In this document: positions 46,367 through 54,652 of the stretch, piece after piece
Numbering within the stretch: the first letter of the stretch is position 1
Layout: each line of letters opens with the position of its first letter
Origin: Synechococcus sp. CBW1002
GTDB lineage: Bacteria; Cyanobacteriota; Cyanobacteriia; PCC-6307; Cyanobiaceae
Length of the DNA: 64,000 bases
Direction: 5' to 3'
Assembly (NCBI RefSeq): GCF_015840915.1
Contig: NZ_CP060398.1
Location: 992,001 to 1,056,000, forward strand
The notes under the pieces: model-generated
The model's input: only the letters and a program-made list of their open reading frames with translations
The model's database searches: none
Told to the model about the DNA's origin: nothing
Translations under genes and position numbers: made by a program

Positions 46367-48156
46367 TGGTATGGCCCATTCTTGCATCGGTCCTCACCTT
46401 GATGCTGGTGGTACCGATTCACCTCAGGCTGTGGCTGCCGGTCGGCGATCGCCGCTTCAGTCAGCCGGGTCACGATGGCAGGGGTGGAGAGCCGCTTGGT
46501 TTCAATATAATTGGCTTGCTGTTCTGCGTCCTCACGTTTCATCTTGCCTGGACGTTGTCCAGCTGTTCCACCGCTCCTACTGCCACCGGTATGGCCTTGC
46601 TGCTGCTGGGGAATACGCTTCTGGCACCTTGCTTCTTTGCCTGGGCCCATACGCTTTGGTTTTACAATGGTTTGAGGAAGCTGCCCATCGATCGGCCTTG
46701 GTCGAGCGAACTACCCCGCTCTGTTGTCGATGAACTTCCCTCTGTATCTGTGGTTGTTCCTTGTAGGAACGAGCCCCTTGCAGTGGTTCGGCTCACGATC
46801 GAGTCTGTACTTAATTTGGAATATCCCAAGCGAAAGCTCTCACTCGTTGTAACTGACAATAGTGATGATGATGATGGCGAGCTGAGAGGCTTATGCCAGT
46901 ACATCCACCAACTGACGTCTGTTGGAGTGAATGTGAGCTTGTTGCATCGCCGTGGCACTGAGGGGTTCAAAGCGGGGAACCTCGATCATGCACTCAAGGA
47001 GATCAGCGCAGATCTGGTGCTGTTTTTGGATGTTGACAACTCCATTCCAGCAGATTCTCTGATCAATCATGTGGGGGCTTTTGATAAAGAAGGTGAGCTG
47101 GCATTCTTGCAATTTTACAATGTTCCAGTAAGTCAGCCGCTCGGCCGAGTGCCCTCAGCCACGGCAAATCTATTAGAAAGAATAAAGTTTGAAGAATTCA
47201 TCCGCGCAGACCTAGGTGGATGGCCAATGTTCCAAGGACACAATTGCATCTGGCGAACATCAGCACTGAAGCAGATTGCACCACTAAGTCAAACACTATG
47301 TGGAAAGAGTCTGCTGGTCGAGGACATGCACATGACCCTCCGAACCAATCGGCTGGGCATGCATGGCAGGATGGTGTGGAGTCCTGCAGCGTTCTGGTCA
47401 CCCCTGCGCTTGGTTGATCTGGAATCGATGCTTGTGCGGTGGTGCTACGGCACAATCCAGATCCTACCGAAAGAGTTTACGTTCCTACTTTCTCGCTGTC
47501 ACGGTTCCTTGACGCTGTGTGAGTATATGGATCTTTGGGACCGCCTCATTGGCAGCCGGGCAAAGGCGTTGTTCCCCTTCATTCTGATCCTGCTGCCCAA
47601 GTGGGGCAAGGGTTCGGAAGCTCTCTTCGCCTGCTGGGCCTTCATCTTATTGATCGAAACCGTCATTTCCATCACTCCTGCTCGGCCCGACTACGACGCA
47701 CCTCACGCACCAAGGCTGCACCCCAGTAAATTGTTCGATATCTTTCTGCTGGGTCAATTCGCAAGATGGTGCGATCTGAGGGCGATGGCTGAACTTTTGA
47801 TACCCCGAAGAAAGCGGTGGGTTCCCACAAGCAAAGTAGCAGCCTCAGATCAGTCAAAGAATCGGCAGGCGCCCACCTCATTCGGTGAAACAAAGCGCCG
47901 CCCTTTTGGCTCCCTTGGCCTCCCTCTTGCCTGCCATCTCAGCCTCATAATGCTAATTATTATGCATCAGATCCTTGACCCAATGAGTCCTTCTGCATTG
48001 GTTGCATGGATTCCTTTGATGGTGCAAGTATTGGGAGTATTGGCAGCTATAATCATATGCCGCCAAGCGAATCCAGTCGGTTCAGAATCGCTCATCTTGG
48101 CATGTTCGGCAATTCGTTGGGGACGCATCCATGGAAGAGATCACGTCGCGCCTTGA
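46366..48156 (+). CDS. GT2 membrane synthase, cellulose-synthase-like
   Basis: A 596-residue membrane protein resembling processive GT2 synthases. Three or four hydrophobic segments lie at the N-terminus (to about 110). The catalytic domain follows: VSVVVPCRNEPLAVVRLTIES near 127, DNSDDDDG near 163, FLDVDNSIPADS near 220 (D-x-D), QGHNCIWRTSAL near 290, VEDMHMTLRTNRLG near 317 and RWCYGTIQ near 358, in place of the Q-x2-RW motif. Two to four further hydrophobic segments fill the C-terminal third. Such enzymes polymerise and extrude a polysaccharide, but a single-sugar transfer is possible. It is coupled to the upstream glycosyltransferase (TGATG) and is followed by the epimerase gene after 95 bases. 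AT-richer than the core. Confidence 0.8.
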   Translation: MVWPILASVLTLMLVVPIHLRLWLPVGDRRFSQPGHDGRGGEPLGFNIIGLLFCVLTFHLAWTLSSCSTAPTATGMALLLLGNTLLAPCFFAWAHTLWFYNGLRKLPIDRPWSSELPRSVVDELPSVSVVVPCRNEPLAVVRLTIESVLNLEYPKRKLSLVVTDNSDDDDGELRGLCQYIHQLTSVGVNVSLLHRRGTEGFKAGNLDHALKEISADLVLFLDVDNSIPADSLINHVGAFDKEGELAFLQFYNVPVSQPLGRVPSATANLLERIKFEEFIRADLGGWPMFQGHNCIWRTSALKQIAPLSQTLCGKSLLVEDMHMTLRTNRLGMHGRMVWSPAAFWSPLRLVDLESMLVRWCYGTIQILPKEFTFLLSRCHGSLTLCEYMDLWDRLIGSRAKALFPFILILLPKWGKGSEALFACWAFILLIETVISITPARPDYDAPHAPRLHPSKLFDIFLLGQFARWCDLRAMAELLIPRRKRWVPTSKVAASDQSKNRQAPTSFGETKRRPFGSLGLPLACHLSLIMLIIMHQILDPMSPSALVAWIPLMVQVLGVLAAIIICRQANPVGSESLILACSAIRWGRIHGRDHVAP

Positions 48157-48251
48157 AATAAAGCACACCGGTAGGCGCAAGAGTCGGTCAGCCAGTTTCT
48201 CGACCAATGCAGGGTAATCCTCTGCGGACTGATCTCTAACTTTCATTAGCA

Positions 48252-49475
48252 ATGATGAACTCCGATCGAGTGCGACAACTACTCCACACCCACGTGCTGG
48301 AGGTTTGGTTTCCTCGATGTTTTGACCCTGCTGGACCCGGCCTCTTAGCCGAATTCGGTCCAGACTGGGCACCGAGACATGGTCGTCCAAAGCTTCTGGA
48401 ATTCAGTGTACGCCAGGGCTGGGCCGCCACGGTTCTTGCTGCCCAATTCCCGCAGCATGCAGAGATCCTTCATGAAGCGGTCCGGAGAGCGAGACACGAC
48501 ATCGATCATGTCTTTCATGATCCTCACAGCGGCGGCTGGCGGCAGTGGAGCAATCCCATCGAGGGTCGACAGCAAGGGTCCGAAGTCCATCTCCATGGAT
48601 TGGCCTATATGATCAGCTTTGAGGCAACTCGGGCCCTGCTGTTCCCACAAGATGGAGCACTGGAACGATCCCTTGCCTGCTGGCACTGGGTGACCCAGGC
48701 AGTCGGAGACACCCTCCCAATCGGCCTGCGAATACCCCTTACCAGTGCAGACCCTGGGGAAGCCTGGCATCGGCTGGATGGCGTCGGAACTCCTTATGCT
48801 CTATGCGACCTCAATGTGCTTGGGGACTGCTTCGAAGCACTGGTCTTGCTGCATCAGGCCTGGCCCGAGTCAGACCTCTTGCCCCAACTTGAGGCACTAA
48901 GAGATCAACTGCTCAGCCTGGTCCACAGGGCAACCGGTACAGTGCAGTTCTTTTTCAATTCAGTTGGAGAAGTCGGGCCAGGACATCATTGGAGAATTGG
49001 CCAGACCTGGCAATTGGTCAAACGGATACTTCAGGCTGAGGTGATCTTGCCAATCACGCCTGAGACAATCGGGACCTTGAAGTCAATTGTCTGGAACACT
49101 ATCGAAAGGGCCTGGGATGATATGGGTGGCGGCTTCTTCTTCGCTTTGCCTCATTGCCTTCCAGACTCCATTGAAGGGCACGACTTAGTTGTACGGCGAA
49201 AGAGTTGGTGGGTGCAGTTTGAGGCACTGGCAGCCCTAGACGCCGTTGCTGTTACCGCGCATTTTGACAAGGCTACAAGGGTAACAGCCTCAGAGTATAC
49301 GAGCAAGACACTCACATTCATTGAACAATATCTCTTGGATGAGCATTCGGGTGGTTTCTTTGATCATGTCGCTAACAGTGACGAGAATAAGACAGATCTC
49401 TTCAAAGGTGGGGCCTGGAAAGATGCCTCTCATGAGACGCTCTGCTTGAGCCAATTGCTCGAAAGGGCAGGATAA
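48252..49475 (+). CDS. N-acylglucosamine 2-epimerase (AGE) family protein
   Basis: A 407-residue (alpha/alpha)6-barrel protein of the AGE family, which covers N-acylglucosamine 2-epimerases, cellobiose 2-epimerases and YihS-type aldose-ketose isomerases. Recognisable blocks are HVFHDPHSGGWRQW near 86, HLHGLAYMISFEAT near 113, GPGHHWRIGQTWQLVK near 237 and GGGFFFAL near 297, followed by RRKSWWVQFEAL near 320. The His of GHHWR and of HLHG are plausible active-site residues of the barrel. The ATG at 48252 is used; the next codon is also ATG. Located 95 bases after the GT2 synthase, it may supply or modify the sugar for that polymer. Substrate cannot be set from sequence. Confidence 0.75.
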   Translation: MMNSDRVRQLLHTHVLEVWFPRCFDPAGPGLLAEFGPDWAPRHGRPKLLEFSVRQGWAATVLAAQFPQHAEILHEAVRRARHDIDHVFHDPHSGGWRQWSNPIEGRQQGSEVHLHGLAYMISFEATRALLFPQDGALERSLACWHWVTQAVGDTLPIGLRIPLTSADPGEAWHRLDGVGTPYALCDLNVLGDCFEALVLLHQAWPESDLLPQLEALRDQLLSLVHRATGTVQFFFNSVGEVGPGHHWRIGQTWQLVKRILQAEVILPITPETIGTLKSIVWNTIERAWDDMGGGFFFALPHCLPDSIEGHDLVVRRKSWWVQFEALAALDAVAVTAHFDKATRVTASEYTSKTLTFIEQYLLDEHSGGFFDHVANSDENKTDLFKGGAWKDASHETLCLSQLLERAG

Positions 49476-49722
49476 ATCACTGCTTTGAAGGACTACTTAC
49501 TTCTGACCAGCATTCAATCTGCAATCACTCAACGAGAGAGCCTGCAGCAGTCGTAGCACCAAGGTTTTCGCTCGATTGTCTTGATTGCTCCGAAGGGGAA
49601 GTCTCATATTCCGGCAGCCCTAGAGCCTTAAGGTTACACAGGGCCTCCTGAGAAAGTAAGAACCAGCCCCAGGTCAGCAAAGTGGGGAGGCCCCGGCCTA
49701 ACACTGAGTGTTGCTCAGGCTG
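49476..49722. other. Intergenic, left edge of transposase remnant
   Basis: No gene found. The stretch from the AGE stop to the remnant contains a Gly/Pro-poor, AT-richer sequence. A block around 49640-49665 (GGGCCTCCTGAGAAAGT) has the look of an IS terminal repeat, but I could not match it to a right-hand partner. Confidence 0.4.
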
Positions 49723-50041
49723 CTATCCGGCGACAATCTGGTTGAGCGATCGGCCAAGGGGGTTGACGCGGGGCATACGGGTTCTCCATAAGTTGTTCAA
49801 CCAGCTCTTCGTCTGTGATCGCCATGCGAGCTTTGATGATCAGGGCACCCAATGCCATTCGAAATGGCTTGGCAGGTGCCCCAAAGCCTTTACAGAACTG
49901 CGACGCGTAGTCGTCCTCCAGCTCATCCCAGGGAATGAGCTCAGCAAGCTTGATCAAGCGATTATCACCTGAGAGTTTGCCGCCAAACGGCAAGAAGAAA
50001 TCCTCAAACGAGAGCTGATGACGATGCTCGCGCTGATACAT
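49723..50041 (-). pseudogene. Transposase remnant, IS5-type N-terminus
   Basis: From the ATG at 50041 the minus strand reads an N-terminal transposase segment: HQLSFEDFFLPFGGKL, DNRLIKLAELIPWDEL and MALGALIIKARMAITDEELVEQL, as in IS5/DUF772 transposases. At MENPY near residue 90 the homology stops and the frame runs into Pro-rich residues. In the next frame the sequence continues as PRVNPLGRSLNQIVAG followed by TAG at 49723-49725, which may be the transposase C-terminus. This fits an internal deletion that removed most of the DDE domain, about 350-400 residues. The gene is inactive. I did not identify complete terminal repeats. Confidence 0.72.
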
Positions 50042-50171
50042 ATGAAAAACTCTGGGCTGGTTTTCGGCGACATCGAGCCGAATTGAACACATTCTACAGT
50101 TGAAATCTGCTCGGATCTACTGCGGCACAGCCGCTCTGCCCTTTCGCAGGAGGCCCGACTTAGCTGGTAGT

Positions 50172-52229
50172 TCAGTGAGTGTTCCACTTGCTTATAGACC
50201 TTGCTTCCTGTCTTCTTTGCAGCAACAGAATGATCTGCTCGGCAATCTCATTGGCTGACTCTCCTGATGTCATGACAACCTTGGCTGGCCCCACAGGGAG
50301 GTGCGTAGATCTATCTTTCGATGCCAAAACAAGTTCGGCTCGGCTGACGAGCCAATGCTCCCATGATTGAGGCATAGGAGCCTCTCCGTCAAGCAAAACC
50401 AGGAGATCTGTTCTGGCCCAAGGCAGTCCATCTTTCATCAGCGATTGGCTCTTCAGCTCAAAAAGAAATGCTTCAACATCAGGGTCGGATAAAGCCTGTC
50501 GATAGCTGTTGAAATTGCGACTGTCTGCTTGCTGCCAGACGATGCTTCCATCACGCCGACCTTGACGGTCAACAACAGCCAACTCGGGATGAGTCTCCGA
50601 GAGTGCATCCGCAAGTGTGTTGATCACAGTTGGAGTAATACCTCCTCCATGGAACGCAATCAAGGGTGGCCTGACCAAATCTTCTAGCAACAGGGCGAGA
50701 GTTTCCCCCATGAGCTTTCGATTCGGCTCAGCCAACTGATGGGGAAGGATTCCCGGCATTCCATTCACTTCACAGATCACGCCCCCATTCCGATGTAGGG
50801 GTTCTTCCATCGTCGGAGCGATCACATCAATACCAACCACGTCCAGATGAAAGATTTTACCAACTTTAGTCAGTATCTGCCTGTTAGCTGGATGAACCTC
50901 GGCTAGGCATTCACGTACGGTTCCTCCCATGCTGAAGTTGGCGGAAGGGCTCAGTTGAATGGTGTGTCCATCGGCTGGAATGCTGTCGGCTGTGAGGCCC
51001 TGGGCCTTCAGAAGGTGCATGGCCTCCTGGTTCAGATTGATTCGGTTGAATCTACTTTTCTCGCCACCCTCCATGATGATGGGGGAATGCCAGCGGCGAA
51101 GATTCTCCTTTTCTACAAGTGCTCGAACCTTGCTGCTGCCATCTCCTCGGATATGAGCCGGGATTCGTTCCACTCCCGCCAGTAATTTTCCCTTCACCAC
51201 ATAAAAGCGAAAGTCTCTCCCGATGATCTGCGGTTGGAGTAGTACAGGTTTGCCTGCCTGTTCGCTGCGTCGAAAGGCTTTTTGCAGCACCTCCCGGCTC
51301 TCGATATTGGTGACAACACCCTTACCTTGATCCTCATTGGCCGGCTTAGTGACGACTGGATAGCCCAGTTTTTCCGCCAGAACCATTGCGTCTCGAAGCG
51401 TCCAAACAGGTCCCCCTGCAGGCGCTGGCAGTCCAGCCTTGGCAAGCAGCCTTGCAGTCACCACCTTCTGCTTGACACTGTGCAGACCCCAACCGGAGGT
51501 TTGATCTGTGAGCTTCTGCGACAGACGCCGTTGGCCGCGACCACGACCGACGACGAGCATCGGCATCCCTCGATTGAGTTGCTCAAAGTGCCAGTCCATA
51601 CCCAGTTCGACAAGATGAAGAGCCATGGCTGGAAGGGCAGGTTTGGGCCCAGGCTTGCTCGAAGGAGCGGAGGCAAGAACTTCGCGCCGGTGCCGACCCT
51701 TTTCATCATTCAGAGCAAGGTTCCAAAGTTTGATCGACCAACGCAGACCATCAAGCAGCTCCTGAACTGGCCAATCCTGCATATCGACTTGAATGCGTAG
51801 AAATTCATCCTCCGTGCCTCCTCTCCCATCTACTCTGGATCGAGAATTCAAGTGCCGCGGTTTTTCTAGCCGAAAGGCTCCTGAGCGAACTTGCAGTCCG
51901 TCAAGCCAGCGTGGGATCCATGTCTCAATATCAAGAACTGGAACTATCTCCAAGCCTACGCTATCATATTCCTCTTCCTGATTAGGATCAATTACCGGGT
52001 CACAGTTAGCGCCTTCCTCTAGTTGCTCTTTTCGTTGTATCCTGAAGCTCTCCAAGAGGACGTTTGAATCCGGGATCTCCCTTAGAAGCTCTCGCAAACG
52101 CTGAGTATTCGGCTTGTGCAAAAGTTGCTGCAGGCGCAGCTTGTCAACTTTGAGTCGAAGCACCCCAACCGGCCAGGGACTCATGGGACTGCTTCCTTGA
52201 AAGATTCCCAGGAGATTGAACTGGATCAC
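50172..52229 (-). CDS. CphA-like ATP-grasp protein with degenerate Mur-ligase domain
   Basis: A 685-residue protein in which residues about 255-510 form an ATP-grasp domain close to that of cyanophycin synthetase: VVTKPANEDQGKGV near 295, GRDFRFYVVKGKLLAGVERIP, IRGDGSSKVRALVE, SANFSMGGTVREC and GGVICEVNGMPGI near 484 with the Mg-binding Glu and Asn. The C-terminal 160 residues align in position with a Mur ligase, but the P-loop is replaced by AFHGGGITPTVINTL and the Mur catalytic motifs are missing. The first 200 residues resemble no domain that I know. The GTG start overlaps the methyltransferase stop (GTGA). CphA2, which joins beta-Asp-Arg dipeptides, also lacks a working Mur site, so a similar role is possible. 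The substrate is unknown. Confidence 0.75.
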   Translation of the reverse strand: MIQFNLLGIFQGSSPMSPWPVGVLRLKVDKLRLQQLLHKPNTQRLRELLREIPDSNVLLESFRIQRKEQLEEGANCDPVIDPNQEEEYDSVGLEIVPVLDIETWIPRWLDGLQVRSGAFRLEKPRHLNSRSRVDGRGGTEDEFLRIQVDMQDWPVQELLDGLRWSIKLWNLALNDEKGRHRREVLASAPSSKPGPKPALPAMALHLVELGMDWHFEQLNRGMPMLVVGRGRGQRRLSQKLTDQTSGWGLHSVKQKVVTARLLAKAGLPAPAGGPVWTLRDAMVLAEKLGYPVVTKPANEDQGKGVVTNIESREVLQKAFRRSEQAGKPVLLQPQIIGRDFRFYVVKGKLLAGVERIPAHIRGDGSSKVRALVEKENLRRWHSPIIMEGGEKSRFNRINLNQEAMHLLKAQGLTADSIPADGHTIQLSPSANFSMGGTVRECLAEVHPANRQILTKVGKIFHLDVVGIDVIAPTMEEPLHRNGGVICEVNGMPGILPHQLAEPNRKLMGETLALLLEDLVRPPLIAFHGGGITPTVINTLADALSETHPELAVVDRQGRRDGSIVWQQADSRNFNSYRQALSDPDVEAFLFELKSQSLMKDGLPWARTDLLVLLDGEAPMPQSWEHWLVSRAELVLASKDRSTHLPVGPAKVVMTSGESANEIAEQIILLLQRRQEARSISKWNTH

Positions 52230-52897
52230 AGCACAGTGGATGGAATTGTCTGTGGGGTTCGCTGAACCAGCGTGACACCTTGAGCAATCGGCAGGTCAAA
52301 AACCTGAAGGTCGCGCCGACCCCTTAATTCTTCAATATAGCGCCAGGTTGTGTGGGCATAGCTCTTCTCCTTACCATAGATTTCCGAGATGACCTGACTA
52401 TGGCTATCATGAAATAGAGCTATGGCCCTAGGAGTCAGCCGAGGAAGAAAGGATTCAAACTCCAATCGGCATTGCTCCTCTGTATGGAGGCCATCGATAA
52501 ACAGAAGATCAATAGCCATCCTGGAAAATTCAGGCTCAGCAATGACCTCTTGACTTGTCTGTTGTCGATGTTCAATACAGGTGATACCGTATGAGGAGAA
52601 ATAGTCTTTAGCTCGTCCATCTTTCCATTGATTGTCGACAAAAGATGGATCGATGAACAAGAGACTCCCTGAGTTTCCATTGTCCTGAATTGCCTGACCA
52701 ATCAAGAGGGGCACGAAGCCGCGCCAAGAGCCGATGACAATCGAAAAGCTTGGGCGAAGTGTTCGCGTCAAGCCATAGTATGTCCATCCAAGGCCAAGGT
52801 CCTTGACCTCCTGCCGTTGTCCATGGCCCATTTCCCAGAGATCGGGGTTATCTGCCATGGCGGCTATCAGGCTGGGCAGACGTAATTCAGGGCTCAT
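52226..52897 (-). CDS. Class I SAM-dependent methyltransferase-like protein
   Basis: A 223-residue Rossmann-fold protein of the methyltransferase_24 type. SIVIGSWRGFVPLLIGQAI near 52 takes the place of motif I, SLLFIDPSF near 78 is the acidic motif, LLFIDGLHTEEQCRLEF near 132 is the typical IDGxH block, and ALFHDSHSQ near 159 follows. The motif I glycine pattern is looser than in most methyltransferases, so it could also be a related hydroxylase-like protein. Its stop overlaps the GTG of the ATP-grasp gene by four bases on the same strand, so the two proteins very likely act together. The start ATG at 52897 directly faces an empty 377-base gap. Confidence 0.7.
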   Translation of the reverse strand: MSPELRLPSLIAAMADNPDLWEMGHGQRQEVKDLGLGWTYYGLTRTLRPSFSIVIGSWRGFVPLLIGQAIQDNGNSGSLLFIDPSFVDNQWKDGRAKDYFSSYGITCIEHRQQTSQEVIAEPEFSRMAIDLLFIDGLHTEEQCRLEFESFLPRLTPRAIALFHDSHSQVISEIYGKEKSYAHTTWRYIEELRGRRDLQVFDLPIAQGVTLVQRTPQTIPSTVL

Positions 52898-53274
52898 TCA
52901 AGGCCGGTCAATGAGTTAATAATACCAGAGTCTCACATCTTCCCACGTGGACTTAGCCCTTCAAGCTATTCAGGCCAGCACGCTGGCTGCACCGACAGCG
53001 GATGTTGATGGCAAGCTGAGCCTACCTGCGGTGCATGAAAGCAGAATTCAGACACCCTTCGATCGTGATTCTGAGCTGAAGCCCACTGGAGAATCACTTT
53101 GAATTCCCCGCGCACGGCCGCTGAGTCTTGCAAGACTTCTCCGGGAAAGAGGAAGAGGCCTTATCAGGCAAAAGACAGCGCCCTGATCTTTATTCTCTTT
53201 TGCAGACTCAAGCATGCAACGCTTCTGAGAAAGCGTCCGTGGTGCCTTTCCGGCCGCTCCACTACCACCAGGGG
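52898..53274. other. Intergenic region at the right edge of the island
   Basis: No gene is convincing here. Small frames at 53048-53278 (minus) and 53099-53356 (plus) overlap each other and the carbonic anhydrase gene, and show no family features. The region includes the promoter of the methyltransferase gene and the 3' flank of the carbonic anhydrase gene. It marks the change from AT-richer sequence back to GC-rich core. Confidence 0.5.
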
Positions 53275-53895
53275 TCATGGGGATGTGATCAGGGCCTCAG
53301 AGTGCATCGGCATCACCGATCCCATCCAGTCGATCGTGGTGCTGTGCAGGTTATAGAAGGCGGCTTCCACCTGCAGGCGGCCGGCGCGCATCAGGTCGGT
53401 GAGCAACACGCTGGAATCGACCAGGTTGCGGGCCGCGTTGAGCGTGTGGTGGCGTGAGGCCTGCTCCAGGTCGTGGAGGCCGCCAAGACTGTGCAACTCC
53501 ATACGCAGTTGACCCACCAACTGGGCCAGGCTCGGGGTGAGGGTCAGCGCCGGGTTCAGGGCCGCCTCCACCGCACCGCAGCGCTCATGACCGAGAACCA
53601 CGATCACGGGCACGCCCAGATGGGCCACGGCATACTCCAGAGAGGCGATTGCCGCGGTGGTGGAAAGGGTACCGGCGTTGCGCACCACGAACAGATCACC
53701 GAAACCCGTGTCGAACAGCAACTCCACCGGCACCCGGGAATCAGCACAGCCCAGCACCGCAGCAGTCGGATGCTGGCCGGACTCCACCTCAAGCATGCGC
53801 TCGCGACTGCTGTGAGGATGGAGCGACTTCCCGTCCAGAAAGCGTCGATGGCCGGCGCGCAGCTCAGCGAGCACCGCTTGGGGAGAGTCGTTCAA
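53275..53895 (-). CDS. Beta-type carbonic anhydrase
   Basis: Zinc enzyme for reversible CO2 hydration. The 206-residue protein shows AAVLGCADSRVPVELLFD near 44, with the first zinc Cys and the Asp-Arg pair, and VVLGHERCGAVEAAL near 98, with the zinc His and second Cys. DLFVVRNAGT and SLEYAVAHLGV are further signatures. The protein appears soluble, with no signal peptide. ATG at 53895 is used. It diverges from hisB by 85 bases. In a cyanobacterium it may support the CO2-concentrating mechanism, though the carboxysomal type is a different family. Confidence 0.94.
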   Translation of the reverse strand: MNDSPQAVLAELRAGHRRFLDGKSLHPHSSRERMLEVESGQHPTAAVLGCADSRVPVELLFDTGFGDLFVVRNAGTLSTTAAIASLEYAVAHLGVPVIVVLGHERCGAVEAALNPALTLTPSLAQLVGQLRMELHSLGGLHDLEQASRHHTLNAARNLVDSSVLLTDLMRAGRLQVEAAFYNLHSTTIDWMGSVMPMHSEALITSP

Positions 53896-53980
53896 GCGGC
53901 GGACGGTCGGTACCTCTGAATTGTGACCCGATGTCGGCTTCCGACTTGGGCATGATCAGTACACTCCCATCCCAACGCCC

Positions 53981-54622
53981 GTGTCCGCCCCCCTGGCCCC
54001 TGATCGCGGCTCCGCCGCTGGACGCACCGGCAGTGTCCACCGCGTCACCGGCGAAACCGACGTGCGCGTCAGCCTCAACCTCGACGGCAGCGGCCGCTGC
54101 CAGGCCGCCACTGGGGTGCCGTTTCTCGATCACATGCTCCATCAGATCGCCAGCCACGGCCTGGTGGACCTGGAGATCCGTGCTGTGGGCGACACCCACA
54201 TCGACGACCACCACACCAACGAAGACGTGGGCATCGCCGTGGGCCAGGCGCTGGCCCAGGCCCTGGGCGATCGGCGCGGCATCCATCGCTTCGGCCACTT
54301 CGTGGCGCCCCTGGATGAGGCCCTGGTGCAGGTGGCGCTGGATTGCTCCGGCCGGCCGCACCTCAGCTACAGCCTGCAGATTCCAGCCCAGAAGATCGGC
54401 AGCTACGACACCGAACTGGTGAAGGAGTTCTTTGTGGCCGTGGTCAACAACTCCGGCCTCACCCTCCACATCCGCCAGCTCGATGGGGCCAATTCCCACC
54501 ACATCGTCGAGGCCTGCTTCAAGGCCTTCGCCCGCGCCCTGCGGCTGGCGGTGGAGATGGACCCACGCCGCGCCGGGGCCGTGCCCAGCAGCAAGGGCGT
54601 GCTGGAGCGCGCCGGGGCCTGA
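53981..54622 (+). CDS. hisB: Imidazoleglycerol-phosphate dehydratase
   Basis: Sixth step of histidine synthesis, dehydrating IGP to imidazole acetol phosphate in the cytoplasm. In 213 residues it shows the two metal-binding repeats: [16 protein letters not shown] near 44 and [17 protein letters not shown] near 75, then [15 protein letters not shown] and [20 protein letters not shown] near 170. The bifunctional phosphatase domain of E. coli HisB is absent, as expected in cyanobacteria. GTG at 53981 is the start; the family begins with a similar Thr/Arg-rich leader. Confidence 0.97.
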   Translation: MSAPLAPDRGSAAGRTGSVHRVTGETDVRVSLNLDGSGRCQAATGVPFLDHMLHQIASHGLVDLEIRAVGDTHIDDHHTNEDVGIAVGQALAQALGDRRGIHRFGHFVAPLDEALVQVALDCSGRPHLSYSLQIPAQKIGSYDTELVKEFFVAVVNNSGLTLHIRQLDGANSHHIVEACFKAFARALRLAVEMDPRRAGAVPSSKGVLERAGA

Positions 54623-54652
54623 GCACCTGGTCGTGGGCCACGCGAGCGCCGT

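Noticed and set aside
53048-53356. Small frames beside the carbonic anhydrase gene
   Set aside because: They overlap each other and the carbonic anhydrase gene and have the composition of non-coding sequence.
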